A stretch of DNA of 64,000 bases from Siphonodentalium dalli (lineage: Eukaryota > Mollusca > Scaphopoda > Gadilida > Siphonodentaliidae). Below the pieces are notes generated by a model, which saw nothing but the letters and a program-made list of their open reading frames with translations, was not told the DNA's origin and made no database searches. Both the position numbers and the translations under genes were made by a program. The stretch covers positions 35,252,732 to 35,316,731 of the forward strand of contig CP136065.1 of NCBI GenBank assembly GCA_032622095.1, read 5' to 3'. This document shows positions 32,240 to 43,574 of this stretch, in pieces. Position 1 is the first letter of the stretch, and each line of letters opens with the position of its first letter.

Positions 32240-33337
32240 CTAATTTTCAAAATTTTCCGGGGGAGGCCCCCTGACCCCCTCCCTTACTCGCCCCCTCAGG
32301 CCTTCGGGAGATGCCTTTGGGAGATGCCTTCAGCATCTCCTGCTGGGATACTACTCGCCTCGACATTTTGTAGGAGAGCTACTCGCCACTCGCCTAGAAT
32401 GATTTTAAGGGGAGCTCCTCATTGCTCACCAGTGATTTCCCACATGGAGAGGACTGGAACTGTGTTTATTTAATCAAATTGATGGTGTTTTTACTTTACA
32501 CATGCACATATTTTAACCTATTGCTAATAAGGGACACAACTATCCTGTTAAAGTGGGTGTTTTACCTTTATAACCATAAATATTTGGGTTTTGTCACTGG
32601 TTTTGTTGGGATATTTTTCAGCCATGTGCTTTGTTTGTTTATTTTTTGTGGGTGTACTTGATCAACGTTCTCTCAGTTCTGGTGCAGACACAATGAGAGA
32701 CCCTTACCCTGCCAACATCACATTATTTAGTAGAATTTACAAGATTTTCATCAATTTTGGGGGTGGGTGTCCCAGACCTGGTTGGAAAAAACTTACGGTC
32801 CTGGGTGGGTGTCCCAGACCTGGGTGGAAAAAACTTAAGCTCCCGGGGTGGTGGGTCCCCAAAACTGAAAAACACAAAATTTCCACTTTGTATCCGTAAT
32901 TTTTTTCCTGCCCCCCCCCCCCCCCACCCTGTTGGGAGGAGATGTAAATCAAGAAATATTTTTATATTGGCCTTACAGCATGAATTTACTATAGGGTATT
33001 TAGAGAGGGGCTATAAAATGTATTATTATAAGTCGGTTATTTTTCATAGTTTTGGCCTGAAATATATCAGGGACATACTCCTCCCACTCACAGAATATAA
33101 CTAAAAAAAAATCTTATTTTATGATTTTATGTGACAAAATAGACTTGGCGGAACTATCAAAGGTTATGTAAGATCTGATTGACACCCACTATACAACCAT
33201 TGTCTCGAATAACAAGGAAAGTCACACCTCTAGTTTTTGACTGAAATAAATGCTCAATTCTTCTTCAAATACCACTTTCATAAGTTTAGTATTGAATCGT
33301 GTGGGCAAGATAAACTCTGTGTAACAACAAAAAAGAA
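32240..33337. other. No gene; low-complexity G/C tracts
   Basis: Includes a ~50-bp duplicated ggtgggtgtcccagacctgg segment (32762-32830) and a long C tract at 32910-32927. A related gggtgggtgtcc string is at 31395. Short ORFs are by-products of these tracts. Confidence 0.5.
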
Positions 33338-33477
33338 GTAAGCCAGTGCATTCTCTTATATACAATGTATATGAGGCTCTCTATGGGAGACTCACATATA
33401 TGTATATAAGAGAATGCACTAGCACAGGATCTTTAATTCTGCACCAGCGTCGCTCCGGTCATGAAAGGGTTAAGCTC
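33338..33477. mobile_element. Family-B palindromic MITE copy, right part
   Basis: gccagtgcattctctta and its complement flank a gggag loop; the end cggtcatgaaagggttaa carries the GGG-TTAA terminus. No left TTAA end is evident. Confidence 0.7.
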
Positions 33478-33775
33478 CAATTCTGTCAATATAAACACTA
33501 TGACGGAATATCATGTCTACTTGATGACGTGGAGAATTATAGAATTACTTTGAAATACTCATCATTTTGTTCTGAAATTCTGCAGCGCTCAGAGAAAAAA
33601 AATCACACCGAGAACGGGACTAGTGAGAACTGCATAGTGTTTAAATAATGTGAGCATGTATTTATCGGAGCAGCATGTGGTGTCAGTGAGCATGGTAATT
33701 ATACAGCTGGGGTGTATTAGAGTGCATAACTATACACCATCCTCTAAGCCTCGATCAGCAGTGTGAAACCTCCTG

Positions 33776-33832
33776 GATGATCTGGGACCAAGACTTTGTG
33801 TACAAAATACTTTAGCTAGAATGATCTGTGGC
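33776..33832 (+). pseudogene. LINE reverse-transcriptase fragment
   Basis: Bases 33800-33832 encode VQNTLARMICG, a string very like the Q-N-x-L-A-R-x-I thumb-region segment of non-LTR reverse transcriptases. The frame closes soon after. No longer homologous ORF is present, so it is a scrap. Confidence 0.4.
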
Positions 33833-34284
33833 TTTTTTTCAAAGAGCTGAAAATTGTGAAAAAGATGAGGCATATCAGCTTGTCAATCCGTCCAATACAT
33901 TGATGTAGACCTAACTCTGTCCAATCTGTTATTATTTGTGAATTGAGGATACTGGGGTATATAGCACTTGGAGACCTTCATCCCTCTGTCCTTCATAGTG
34001 CATGTTTTGTCCACACTTTTTTCCAGAGTTATGGTCCTTTGCCAGAGATATGACCTGGGGTTTGTTTTGTCCACACTTTTTCTCCAGAGTTGTGGCCCTT
34101 TGCCAGAGTTATGACCTTGTGTTAAACTGAGAGAAATGCCCCACTATTACTTCATTTTCTCTCTAAATATAGCCAATATTAAGCATACAGTCGGGGGGCA
34201 TTGGCCCACACTTGGCGTTACCCTTGTTCCTTCATTTTCTGGTTAATTAAAGTACTTCTCATTAGTATATATTGGAAGAGGCAT

Positions 34285-34625
34285 CAGTCCGTTGTCGCAA
34301 CTTTGTCCGATCTTGTATACTATCCCAACATTTTTCAATAATTTTGTTTAAACATGGCACAGTAATTCAGTACCATGGGAACCTATGCACCTGAAATTAT
34401 GAGGTCTGTCCAACTTCATTTTAATTGTTTTTTTTTTCGATTTTAGACTGTTGCATAAATTTGTCTGAGCTTGTATTCAGACATTTTCCTGTCAATTTAT
34501 TTTAAACTTGACACAGATATTTATCACTATGCAAACATGTACATCTGCAATTATGATCTCAGTCCGAATTATTTTTAGTTATCCAACTTATAAATATTCG
34601 CAACATGCATAATATTGTCTGATCT
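34285..34625. repeat. Diverged ~140-bp direct repeats
   Basis: gtctgatcttgtat/gtccgatcttgtat/gtctgagcttgtat occurs three times, followed by ttaaacatggcacag/ttaaacttgacacag and ctgaaattatgagg/ctgcaattatgatc. A related gagttatggycctttgccag repeat lies just upstream (34020-34110). Confidence 0.6.
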
Positions 34626-35141
34626 TGTATTCCTTGTGTTTTTTTAATTCGAATAATAGTTAATATGGCTGCCCTTAATGTAGCCCAATTTCACTGCAGG
34701 GGTATCATTAGTCCCAATGTGACAGTCCCACCTCGAGTTAACACCTCATCCTGTTCACTAGCTATTTATAGTTTGATGTATCAACTTTTTTAGTTTGTAT
34801 ATTAATGTTTAATAGATCATATACATCCTGTCTTATTATTTTCATAAAACATAGCTAACAAATATAAGCTATGCATAAATAATGAAAATACCGAAAGTCA
34901 GTCCACCATTTCTGTTCCTAGCGTTGAGAAAAAATTGAACCTATGTCACTCACCTAATTCAGTGACCAATCAGATGTGTGGACATGATGTAATTTTACCA
35001 CACAGCAGATTTATGGGTGGGGCGATACGTTAGTCATCTCCTTATTTAGACATTGCATGCACAAGGCACAATTTACTACAAACCATATGACTAGCCATGC
35101 TATCGTAGTTAATTCATTATCTGGTGCGTGATGTTATTATA

Positions 35142-35599
35142 TGTGACCCGCCATATCAAATCCAGTCGTAAGTCGGGATTTTTTTAGCCTGTGCCAATGC
35201 ATTCTCTTATATATGCGAGTCGACCATAGGTCACCTCGCATATATAAGAGAATGCATTGGCCTAACAATTTTTTACAATTTTAATAATTTTTTCTTGTAT
35301 TCTTTAACAATTTTTTAATTTTACCCATACAGAGCCCCAAACAAACATGAGCAGACAACACTCTTCTATATGCTTCTATATATGTGTGGGGCTCCCTGCA
35401 GGGTAATGGATGTTTTTTATTTTATGTCCTAAAAAATGTAAGAAACATTTATTTAAAAAAAATGATAAAAAATTGTTAGGCCAATGCATTCTCTTATATA
35501 TGCGAGCCGACCTATGGTCGACTCGCATATATAAGAGAATGCATTGGCACAGGGTAAAAAAATCCCGACTTACGACTGGATTTGATATGGCGGGTCACT
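35142..35599. mobile_element. 458-bp MITE with TGTGACCCGCC ends and two family-B palindromes
   Basis: Ends TGTGACCCGCCATATC.. and ..GATATGGCGGGTCACT are bounded by TA. Inside each end, a family-B hairpin (35191-35262 and 35481-35555) flanks a unique middle (gagccccaaacaaacatgag..). The same architecture is at 46639-47053. Confidence 0.85.
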
Positions 35600-36035
35600 T
35601 ATGTGTTATTTAGAACATGTATGTGCTATTTACTACATACACTATCGTAGTAATAATTCTTATTTGGTGTGTGTATGACTGTATGTTAGGAGAAAATATG
35701 ACTTGGGTTAATCTGTCTGATCATTCCCAAATCATGTATATTTAAACGTTCATTAGCTGGATTTTGAACTGACAACGGGTAGTATGGGTTGATTGAAATG
35801 AGACTTGATGTGATTTGACTGACACTGCTGTGCATTCCACCATGAATATGATCTCCGTTGGACTTCGGCTGGTTTGTTTATATACAAACTTTCTGTAAAA
35901 TGATTTCTCTTTTGTTGACATACATGTACGATCTGGACAATAACATGCTATTTACCATTTATGATTGGTATAAGAACAAGCTCTGTCTATATTTTAATCT
36001 TCTGTCTGTTTAGGTCAGTTTTTAACAAATGTTAC

Positions 36036-36182
36036 TACAGAAATGCCTTAAATAATCAACTCCTTAACCACAGCAGAATTATGGATAATTTTTCAGGATT
36101 TAGTCGGAAATATGGTTTGGTGCCATTCATCGGAAAGCTCACAGAGTTTTCCGATGAATGTCAACAAGCCATATTTCAGGCG
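36036..36182. mobile_element. Family-C MITE, right-truncated
   Basis: Left half (tacagaaatgccttaaataa..cggaaagctc) plus the start of the right half, ending near gccatatttcag. The apparent 81-aa ORF here is repeat-derived. Confidence 0.75.
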
Positions 36183-37609
36183 TTAATTTTTCATAATTTT
36201 AATTAAAGGAATTTAATTAAATAAAAAAAAAATCTAATTCATAAAGGAACTTAATCTAAAAAACTAAAAGAAAAAGAAAATTTTAATTTAATTTTTTTTA
36301 ATCAAAATATTTTAACAATCAGCGCACAAAGAGGCTGTCGCTGAATAAAGGATCTATCTAAGATTAAAATGTGCATGAAGTGCATACCGGGGCCATGACA
36401 CAGGCCCCTCTGACACTGAATAAAGGCTCCCTTATGGACCTTAGGGAGCCTGTTTCCGCCAGATGGCAATAAGTGTGTATTAGTAAGCAGTTGATAGTGG
36501 ACCAATTACCATCAAGAAAGAAATGGCTACAAACATATAAGAGAGAAGCAATGTCCATCTGTCTATCCGTCCGTTCTTCTGTCCATGGATGCAACATTTT
36601 CTGAGCTTGACTTATGTATGTCCGAACCTGCAGGAACCTGAATATTTTTTCTAGGTACTAGTAAATTGTCATGGTCTTGGATATTGAACCCACAGTTGAA
36701 CCCACCTTGGACCCACATTGAACCCGCCATGGATATTGAACCCACCCCAGCAACGTGATAACCTACACCTCTGATGACTTTCACTCGCTTCAGTCTCTGT
36801 CTGGCACACTGCTTGTACATTGTAGGTATGTTCTGAATGGGTGTGTAAATGGTAACCGTGGGTGGCATTGTAAACAACCTGTATCAGACATGCCATATCT
36901 GTTTGCTTGGTAGATCCCTTGATACCTTGGTATGTAATAACACATACTTATTTACTCTGACTGTATTTCACAAGGTAATGTTTCTGATCCCGACTCTATG
37001 TTGTTTGTTCCGTTCGACGATGATAATGATATATAAAGCTTAAGAAGATAGGCCTATTCTATCTGTTTAGTTGTTTCTCATGACAGAATTCTATAAAAGA
37101 GGGGGCCTTTGAAATAGGTATATTTCTTCAACAGCATTGCTTTAGAATTGCATCAAATTCTATATTGGCCTCTGCTGCTTTTTCAATGACATTGCCTTTT
37201 TCCTAATTCCTAATTCCTAATTTTAGCTAATTTCGAGAGCTGAAAGGAAGAAGTCAAATTAAACCCATTCACTTTTGAGTAGGCTAGGGAAAGGAGATAT
37301 ACAACATTAATTTTCTCAAAATTTCCCGTTGAACTTTGCCTGAATTTTTTTTTATATTTTGGCCAGGCCTGGGTATCGTCCCCACTCCACCTCTAACAAA
37401 TGCTCCTATATGTGAACTTTTAGGATCCACAACCTTGATAAAAAAATTTATTCTACAAATATTAATTGATGAACAAGATATAAAAAATATATATTTTGGT
37501 CATGGGTGAGGGGTGTGGGGAGGGGGGGGGGGAGAGAAATATCCTGGTGGGAGGGGGTGGGTGGTGGATGTGAAGATACCCAGGGGAAGATACCATGGTT
37601 CATATGACA
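36183..37609. other. No gene recognised
   Basis: A-rich tract at 36200-36300 and a short ttgaaccca repeat at 36684-36750. Minus-strand ORFs up to 104 aa show no domain. A poly-G tract is at 37518-37531. Confidence 0.5.
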
Positions 37610-37700
37610 GAATTAGGTATACAGAGCGTGAATTTAGCAGGTTAGCATCACTAAGTTCACTCTCCGGGGACCTCATTCTTCAGATGACCAGCACCATATT
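37610..37700. mobile_element. Family-A MITE fragment
   Basis: gcgtgaatttagcaggttagcatcactaagttcact..ggggacctcattctt is the central and right part of the family-A palindrome, diverged. Confidence 0.65.
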
Positions 37701-37840
37701 TTGACAGTAGGTAATCTTCAGTCTTCACACAACAGATATCCCATTCTTCATTTCAATATTCCAATTCAAAATTTTTAGAATCATTTCTTTATTGGTTTGT
37801 TAGAATTTTAGCATATGATCTGAAGCACTGACCATATCTA

Positions 37841-38170
37841 TACAGTAATGCCCTAAATAATCGACTCCTTAACCACAGCAGAATTATGGGTAACTTTTCA
37901 GGATTTAGTCGGAAATATGGCTTGTTGCCATTCATCGGAAAGCTCTCACTGAGAGCTTTCCGATGCTTGCAACTGAGAGCTTTCCGATGAATGGCAACAA
38001 GCCATATTTCCGACTAAATCCTGAAAAATTGCCCATAATTATGCTGTGGTTAAGGAGTCGATTATTTAGGGCATGATGAATGGCAACAAGCCATATTTCT
38101 GACTAAATCCTGAAAAGTTACCCATAATTCTGCTGTGGTTAAGGAGTCGATTATTTAGGGCATTACTGTA
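37841..38170. mobile_element. Family-C MITE, composite
   Basis: A full copy starting tacagtaatgccc is followed by a second right half ending gcattactgta, producing a left-right-right arrangement. A partial repeat of the loop (gagagctttccgatg) is also present. Probably unequal exchange between copies. Confidence 0.85.
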
Positions 38171-39136
38171 TATTCATTCATATCACGATCCTTATATCAG
38201 GATAAATATTTTATTACAATACAAACTGTATCTCCCATGTCTGGAATCATTCCATTTAGTGCAGCAAGTCAGCAGCAAAATGGGCTATTCTTCTTCCTTG
38301 GATTGTATTCCGTATATAAGCAGATGACAGATAGAGAATCATCATATGATTTCAAATTCATTTATTTGTAAGAATGATCAGTTAATAAGTTCAGCAATTG
38401 GCCAAGCATACATCCCTGCAACTGAATTAATATTGTTAATATTGTTAATCACATTCTGTGGGTCATGAGTCCCAGACCAGAAATATCTTATTGGAGGAGG
38501 GCGGGAGGTCAACTGAGCCCGAGAGACCTTGGTAACTCATAAGAGGTCACTCAAGGGATCACATGTTCTAGATATTCATCTATTTGACACAACCTCTTAC
38601 TAGTACATGTTAGCAGGGACGTGGCTCAGGGTACAGTCTAGAGGTTTCAAATTGGGAGAAGTCACTTCTCCCTGTTACATGTAGGTTATTAGGGAGAAGT
38701 GTACTGTAATCAGGGAGAAGTAACAATGGCTGACGTGCAATTTTAATACACCCCAACATCACCATTCTATGATCCAATAAGTATTATGCAACACAAGAGG
38801 CCATTTATAAAACCATTATAGTGAGTAAGAACACCAATATAATCAGTAAATGTACTATAAATATGATGTTGGGTCATACATGTATGCATACTGGTATATG
38901 AGAGAGAAGATACTTCTCCCTGAGACAAAATTAGGGAGAAGTTGCACATTTTAGGGAGAAAATCTCTCCCAAGTCGTCCTCTAGGCTGGACTCTGATGTG
39001 GCTAGAGTGTCTCCGTTGGATGGAGGGAGGGGGCTTTAAAATACCCAACTTGGAATTTCCAACTGCACCCCATGCACCTTTGAAACAGAAGCAGTAAAAG
39101 AGTGCTGCCTCCAGTACTTTTTAATTTGTATAAATT
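38171..39136. repeat. Region with recurrent agggagaagt words; no gene supported
   Basis: agggagaagt or its complement occurs at least seven times between 38655 and 38965, spaced irregularly. The 93-aa minus-strand ORF that crosses it has no recognised domain. 38171-38640 shows nothing recognisable. Confidence 0.5.
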
Positions 39137-39297
39137 TACTGTAATGCTCTAAATAATCGACTCCTTAAACACAGCAGAATTGTGGGTAACTTTTTAGGAT
39201 TTAGTCGGAAATATGGCTTGTTGCCATTCATCGGAAAGCTCTCGGCACCCATAATTCTGCTGTGTTTAAGGAGTGTATTATTTAGAGCATTACTGTA
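39137..39297. mobile_element. Family-C MITE, deleted
   Basis: Left half ends at gaaagctctcgg and jumps into cacccataattctgctg of the right half. Termini are tactgtaatgctc and gagcattactgta. Confidence 0.8.
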
Positions 39298-39682
39298 CGA
39301 GATGATGATTGTGATGATCCCATTCTTGGATAAACTGAAGACTGAGATCTTTACAAATTACTACAAAGTTTTACATAATATCTCCAAAAGGGAAGGAGAT
39401 TAAATTACTTTGTTGGAGTTGATGGATCTTTAACTGACAAAATTGTTCGACACTGAACCGACCTTCTCTCAGTACTAGTAACTTCTAAATCTCATTTATT
39501 ATGAGATTTAGATAGACCTGACGAAAAAAAATTCCTATTTTCCCAACCTGGCTGAAACTCGGTAACTTTTTCATATTTTTGAGAACCTGGGTAACTTAAT
39601 TTATCACCAATAAAAATCTATAAGAGTTACCAATTCAGCACTATTAGTATGTACAGTACTGAGAGTCATCCATTTCCACTGT

Positions 39683-40920
39683 GAGGCCAGGAGTATGTTG
39701 GGTAGTGTGTGAGGCCGGAGTATGTTGGGTAGTGTGTGAGGCCGGAGTCTGTTGGGTAGTGTGTGAGGCCGGAGTCTGTTGGGTAGTGTGTGAGGCCGGA
39801 GTCTGTTGGGTAGTGTGTGAGGCCGGAGTCTGTTGGGTAGTGTGTGAGGCCGGAGTCTGTTGGGTAGTGTGTGAGGCCAGGAGTATGTTGGGTAGTGTGT
39901 GAGGTCAGGAGTATGTTGGGTAGTGTGTGAGGCCAGGAGTATGTTGGGTAGTGTGTGAGGCCAGGAGTATGTTGGGTAGTGTGTGAGGCCAGGAGTATGT
40001 TGGGTAGTGTGTGAGGCCAGGAGTATGTTGGGTAGTGTGTGAGGCCAGGAGTATGTTGGGTAGTGTGTGAGGTCAGGAGTATGTTGGGTAGTGTGTGAGG
40101 TCAGGAGTATGTTGGGTAGTGTGTGAGGCCAGGAGTATGTTGGGTAGTGTGTGAGGCCAGGAGTATGTTGGGTAGTGTGTGAGGCCAGGAGTATGTTGGG
40201 TAGTGTGTGAGGCCAGGAGTATGTTGGGTAGTGTGTGAGGCCAGGAGTATGTTGGGTAGTGTGTGAGGCCAGGAGTATGTTGGGTAGTGTGTGAGGTCAG
40301 GAGTATGTTGGGTAGTGTGTGAGGTCAGGAGTATGTTGGGTAGTGTGTGAGGTCAGGAGTATGTTGGGTAGTGTGTGAGGTCAGGAGTATGTTGGGTAGT
40401 GTGTGAGGCCGGAGTCTGTTGGGTAGTGTGTGAGGCCAGGAGTATGTTGGGTAGTGTGTGAGGTCAGGAGTATGTTGGGTAGTGTGTGAGGTCAGGAGTA
40501 TGTTGGGTAGTGTGTGAGGTCAGGAGTATGTTGGGTAGTGTGTGAGGCCAGGAGTATGTTGGGTAGTGTGTGAGGCCAGGAGTATGTTGGGTAGTGTGTG
40601 AGGTCAGGAGTATGTTGGGTAGTGTGTGAGGCCAGGAGTATGTTGGGTAGTGTGTGAGGCCAGGAGTATGTTGGGTAGTGTGTGAGGTCAGGAGTATGTT
40701 GGGTAGTGTGTGAGGCCGGAGTCTGTTGGGTAGTGTGTGAGGCCAGGAGTATGTTGGGTAGTGTGTGAGGCCGGAGTCTGTTGGGTAGTGTGAGTGTACC
40801 TTTCACTGTGAGGCCGGAGTATGTTGGGTAGTGTGTGAGGCCGGAGTCTGTTGGGTAGTGTGAGTGTACCTTTCACTGTGAGGCCGGGAGTCTGTTGGGT
40901 AGTGTGAGACTGTGAGTGTA
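39683..40920. repeat. Minisatellite, 27/28-bp unit, about 40 copies
   Basis: Unit gtgaggccaggagtatgttg + ggtagtgt (28 bp), with a 27-bp variant (gtgaggccggagtctgttg..). Variants are clustered: the 27-bp form at 39711-39875 and sporadically later. At the right end, units are spaced by gagtgtacctttcact. Long ORFs on both strands come from the repeat. Confidence 0.97.
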
Positions 40921-40930
40921 CATTTGGAGC

Positions 40931-41391
40931 ATGCCTGAGTTTAGTGTGCCTGTCATTTGCAGAATTAGGTCCCCAGAGGGTGAATTCAGTGACGCTATCC
41001 CGCGTCACTAATATCACCCTCTGGGGACCTCATTCTGCTTAGGTCTCATCTTCTCTGGAAAGTTTCTTTATTGTCAAATTTCTATACAAACTTCTTCACA
41101 AAGATTCTATTTCTGACTTTTCTTTGTTAGTTTTGTTTCTCAACATCCCCAAATTGGCAGATGACACATTGCATAATCGAGGATCCCAATGGGTGTACAT
41201 CACAATATTCTCCATTTGGGACTTCAGTCTGAGTCAATGTCTCCCATAGCAGATGAGGCCATGCAGAATGAGGTCCCCAGAGGGTAAATTTGGTGATGCT
41301 AGCCTGCTATGCGGGATAGCATCACTAAATTTGCCCTCTGGGCACCTCATTTTGCAAATGACAGGCACACTAATGCCTCAGGCTTGCCTTG
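40931..41391. mobile_element. ~460-bp composite family-A hAT-like element
   Basis: Ends gcctgagtttagtgtgcctg and complement (..caggcacactaatgcctcaggc) each carry a family-A palindrome (40964-41040 and 41263-41357) around a unique middle (gtttctttattgtcaaattt..). Flanks tttggagc and cttggagc are a near-perfect 8-bp duplication. Confidence 0.8.
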
Positions 41392-41704
41392 GAGCTTTGT
41401 CATCACAACATTTAATTCATCACTCAAGTTGCTTTGAAGCTTAGTCTATATATATAACAGCTTAATCCAGATCCTTGTTCCAAATTTATAACTTAATCAC
41501 TTTTATCCTGTATGCTTTGTTTACCATACTCCATATCACTGCATAACACTGGTTTAGTGCTATTCATTATCTCAAAGTGACTCAAACACATGCACTTTCT
41601 CTCTGCGGATATAATAAGCTAACGCATTCTGATCTTACTGCAAGCCACACACGTGTTAGTATGTAAGTGTTGGGTATTCACAGTGTATGGACTCTAATCA
41701 GTAT

Positions 41705-41820
41705 GTTCACACGTGGATAAAACTAAACATACTGCAAAACTTGAGAGTGTATTCATGAGAAGCTTGGATAAGACTAAACATACTGCAAACTCAAGAGTGT
41801 ATTCGTGAGAAGCTTTGGTT
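41705..41820. repeat. ~52-bp two-copy repeat
   Basis: ggataaractaaacatactgca..gagtgtattc[ag]tgagaagctt occurs twice in tandem. Confidence 0.85.
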
Positions 41821-41844
41821 TTATATGATCCTAATCAGGTGCTC

Positions 41845-42118
41845 GTGCCACATCAATCCTCTATTAATTTTGGGTATGTATTGATCTCTAAACTCTCTCG
41901 TGCCACATCAATCCTCTTTTAATTTTGGGTACGTATTGATCTCTAAACTCTCTCGTGCCACATCAATCCTCTATTAATTTTGGGTATGTATTTATCTCTT
42001 AACTCTCTCGTGCCACATCAATTCTCTATTAATTTTGGTATGTATTGATCTCTTAACTCTCTCATGCCACATCAATCCTCTATTAATTTTGGGTATGTAT
42101 TGATCTCTTAACTCTTTT
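41845..42118. repeat. 55-bp tandem repeat, five copies
   Basis: gtgccacatcaatcctct starts each unit, followed by attaattttgggtatgtatt and gatctctwaactctct. Confidence 0.95.
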
Positions 42119-42200
42119 AGTACCAATGCCAACCAAGTATGGGAACTTCAATATTTACCGTGAAATTGGACACACAAACACATTCACATATATATATATA

Positions 42201-42885
42201 TAATAAAATAAAGTGAAGCTTTACATTTTACCTTCCTGTTTCTCCTCCTTCGTCGATTCTTTATAACGTCGTATAATAAAATAAAGTGACGCTTTACATT
42301 TTACCTTCCTGTTTCTCCTCCTTCGTTGATTCTTTCTAATGTCGTATAATAAAATAAAGTGACGCTTTACATTTTACCTTCCTGTTTCTCCTCCTTCGTC
42401 GATTCTTTATAACGTCGTATAATAAAATAAAGTGACGCTTTACATTTCACCTTCCTGTTTCTCCTCCTTCGTCGATTCTTTATAACGTCGTATAATAAAA
42501 TAAAGTGAAGCTTTGAATTTTATCTTCCTGATTCTCCTCCTTCGTTGATTCTTTCTAATGTCGTATAATAAAATAAAGTGAAGCTTTACATTTTACCTTC
42601 CTGTTTCTCCTCCTTCGTCGATTCTTTATAACGTCGTATAATAAAATAAAGTGAAGCTTTACATTTTACCTTCCTGTTTCTCCTCCTTCGTTGATTCTTT
42701 CTACTGTCATATAATAAAATAAAGTGAAGCTTTACATTTCACCTTCCTGTTTCTCCTCCTTCGTTGATTCTTTCTACCGTCGTAATAAAATAAAGTGATG
42801 CTTTACATTTCACCTTCCTGTTTCTCCTCCTACATTGATTCTTTCTACCGTCGTAATAAAATAAAGTGACGCTTTGCAATTTAAC
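42201..42885. repeat. ~72-bp tandem repeat, about nine copies
   Basis: Units start taataaaataaagtga and continue cttcctgtttctcctccttc, then gattctttctaa/gattctttataa and cgtcgta. Later copies are slightly shorter. Confidence 0.95.
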
Positions 42886-43206
42886 TTTTTAGTTCTGGAT
42901 CCTGTAGATGGATTATTATTGATCTTGTTTTATTTTTCCTCTTTTTTTCCCTAGTCTGAGTTGTCCTTTGATATCATTTATCTCCATAGTTGCTTCACAT
43001 AGTTCTGAAATCTCCTGTATGACTTTAGTATCATTTTCGATTCTTTCCTCTTTACTTCCATCAATCTCTTGGAGATTAAATATTATTATATGTGTCTCGG
43101 ATATAATAAGTTAAACGAATGTTCAGATGACCACGATTTAATCGTAAGTGCATGGAGGAATCGGGCCCAACAAAATCGTGGATAGTTTGTTCACATGATT
43201 ACGATG

Positions 43207-43423
43207 TACAGTAATGCCCTAAATAATCGACTCCTTGACCACAGCAGAATTATGGGTAATTTTTCAGGATTTAGTCGGAAATATGGCTTGTTGCCATTCA
43301 TTGGAAAGCTCTCACTGAGAGTTTTCCCATGAACGTCAACAAGCCATATTTCCGACTAAATCATGAAAAATTACCCATAATTCTGCTGTGGTTAAGGAGT
43401 GAATTATTTAGGGCATTACTGTA
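43207..43423. mobile_element. Family-C MITE, full length
   Basis: TACAGTAATGCCC.. to ..GGGCATTACTGTA, 217 bp. Both halves are complete, with a loop at gaaagctctcactgagagtt. Confidence 0.9.
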
Positions 43424-43574
43424 TTGCAAGGTGCATTTGTGCATAAATTCTATGTTCTGTTTATAACAGTGTACTATCTGATTGTCCCTCAAAAAAAAAA
43501 ATTCAGGAGACTCAGCTGGGAGACTATATAGAAATCAGCAGTGTCCATGCATCTGTGTGTCCATCTGTCCCAGA

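Noticed and set aside
38767-39048. 93-aa minus-strand ORF as a gene
   Set aside because: It crosses repeated agggagaagt words, has no domain, and its frame is not the one that keeps the repeats in register.
39681-41017. Repetitive ORFs (VCWVVCEAG and PHTLPNILLAS types)
   Set aside because: Direct translation of a 28-bp minisatellite in two strands; frame follows the repeat length.
39683-42885. CRISPR array
   Set aside because: Units are contiguous or slightly diverged tandem repeats without unique spacers, in a eukaryotic genome.
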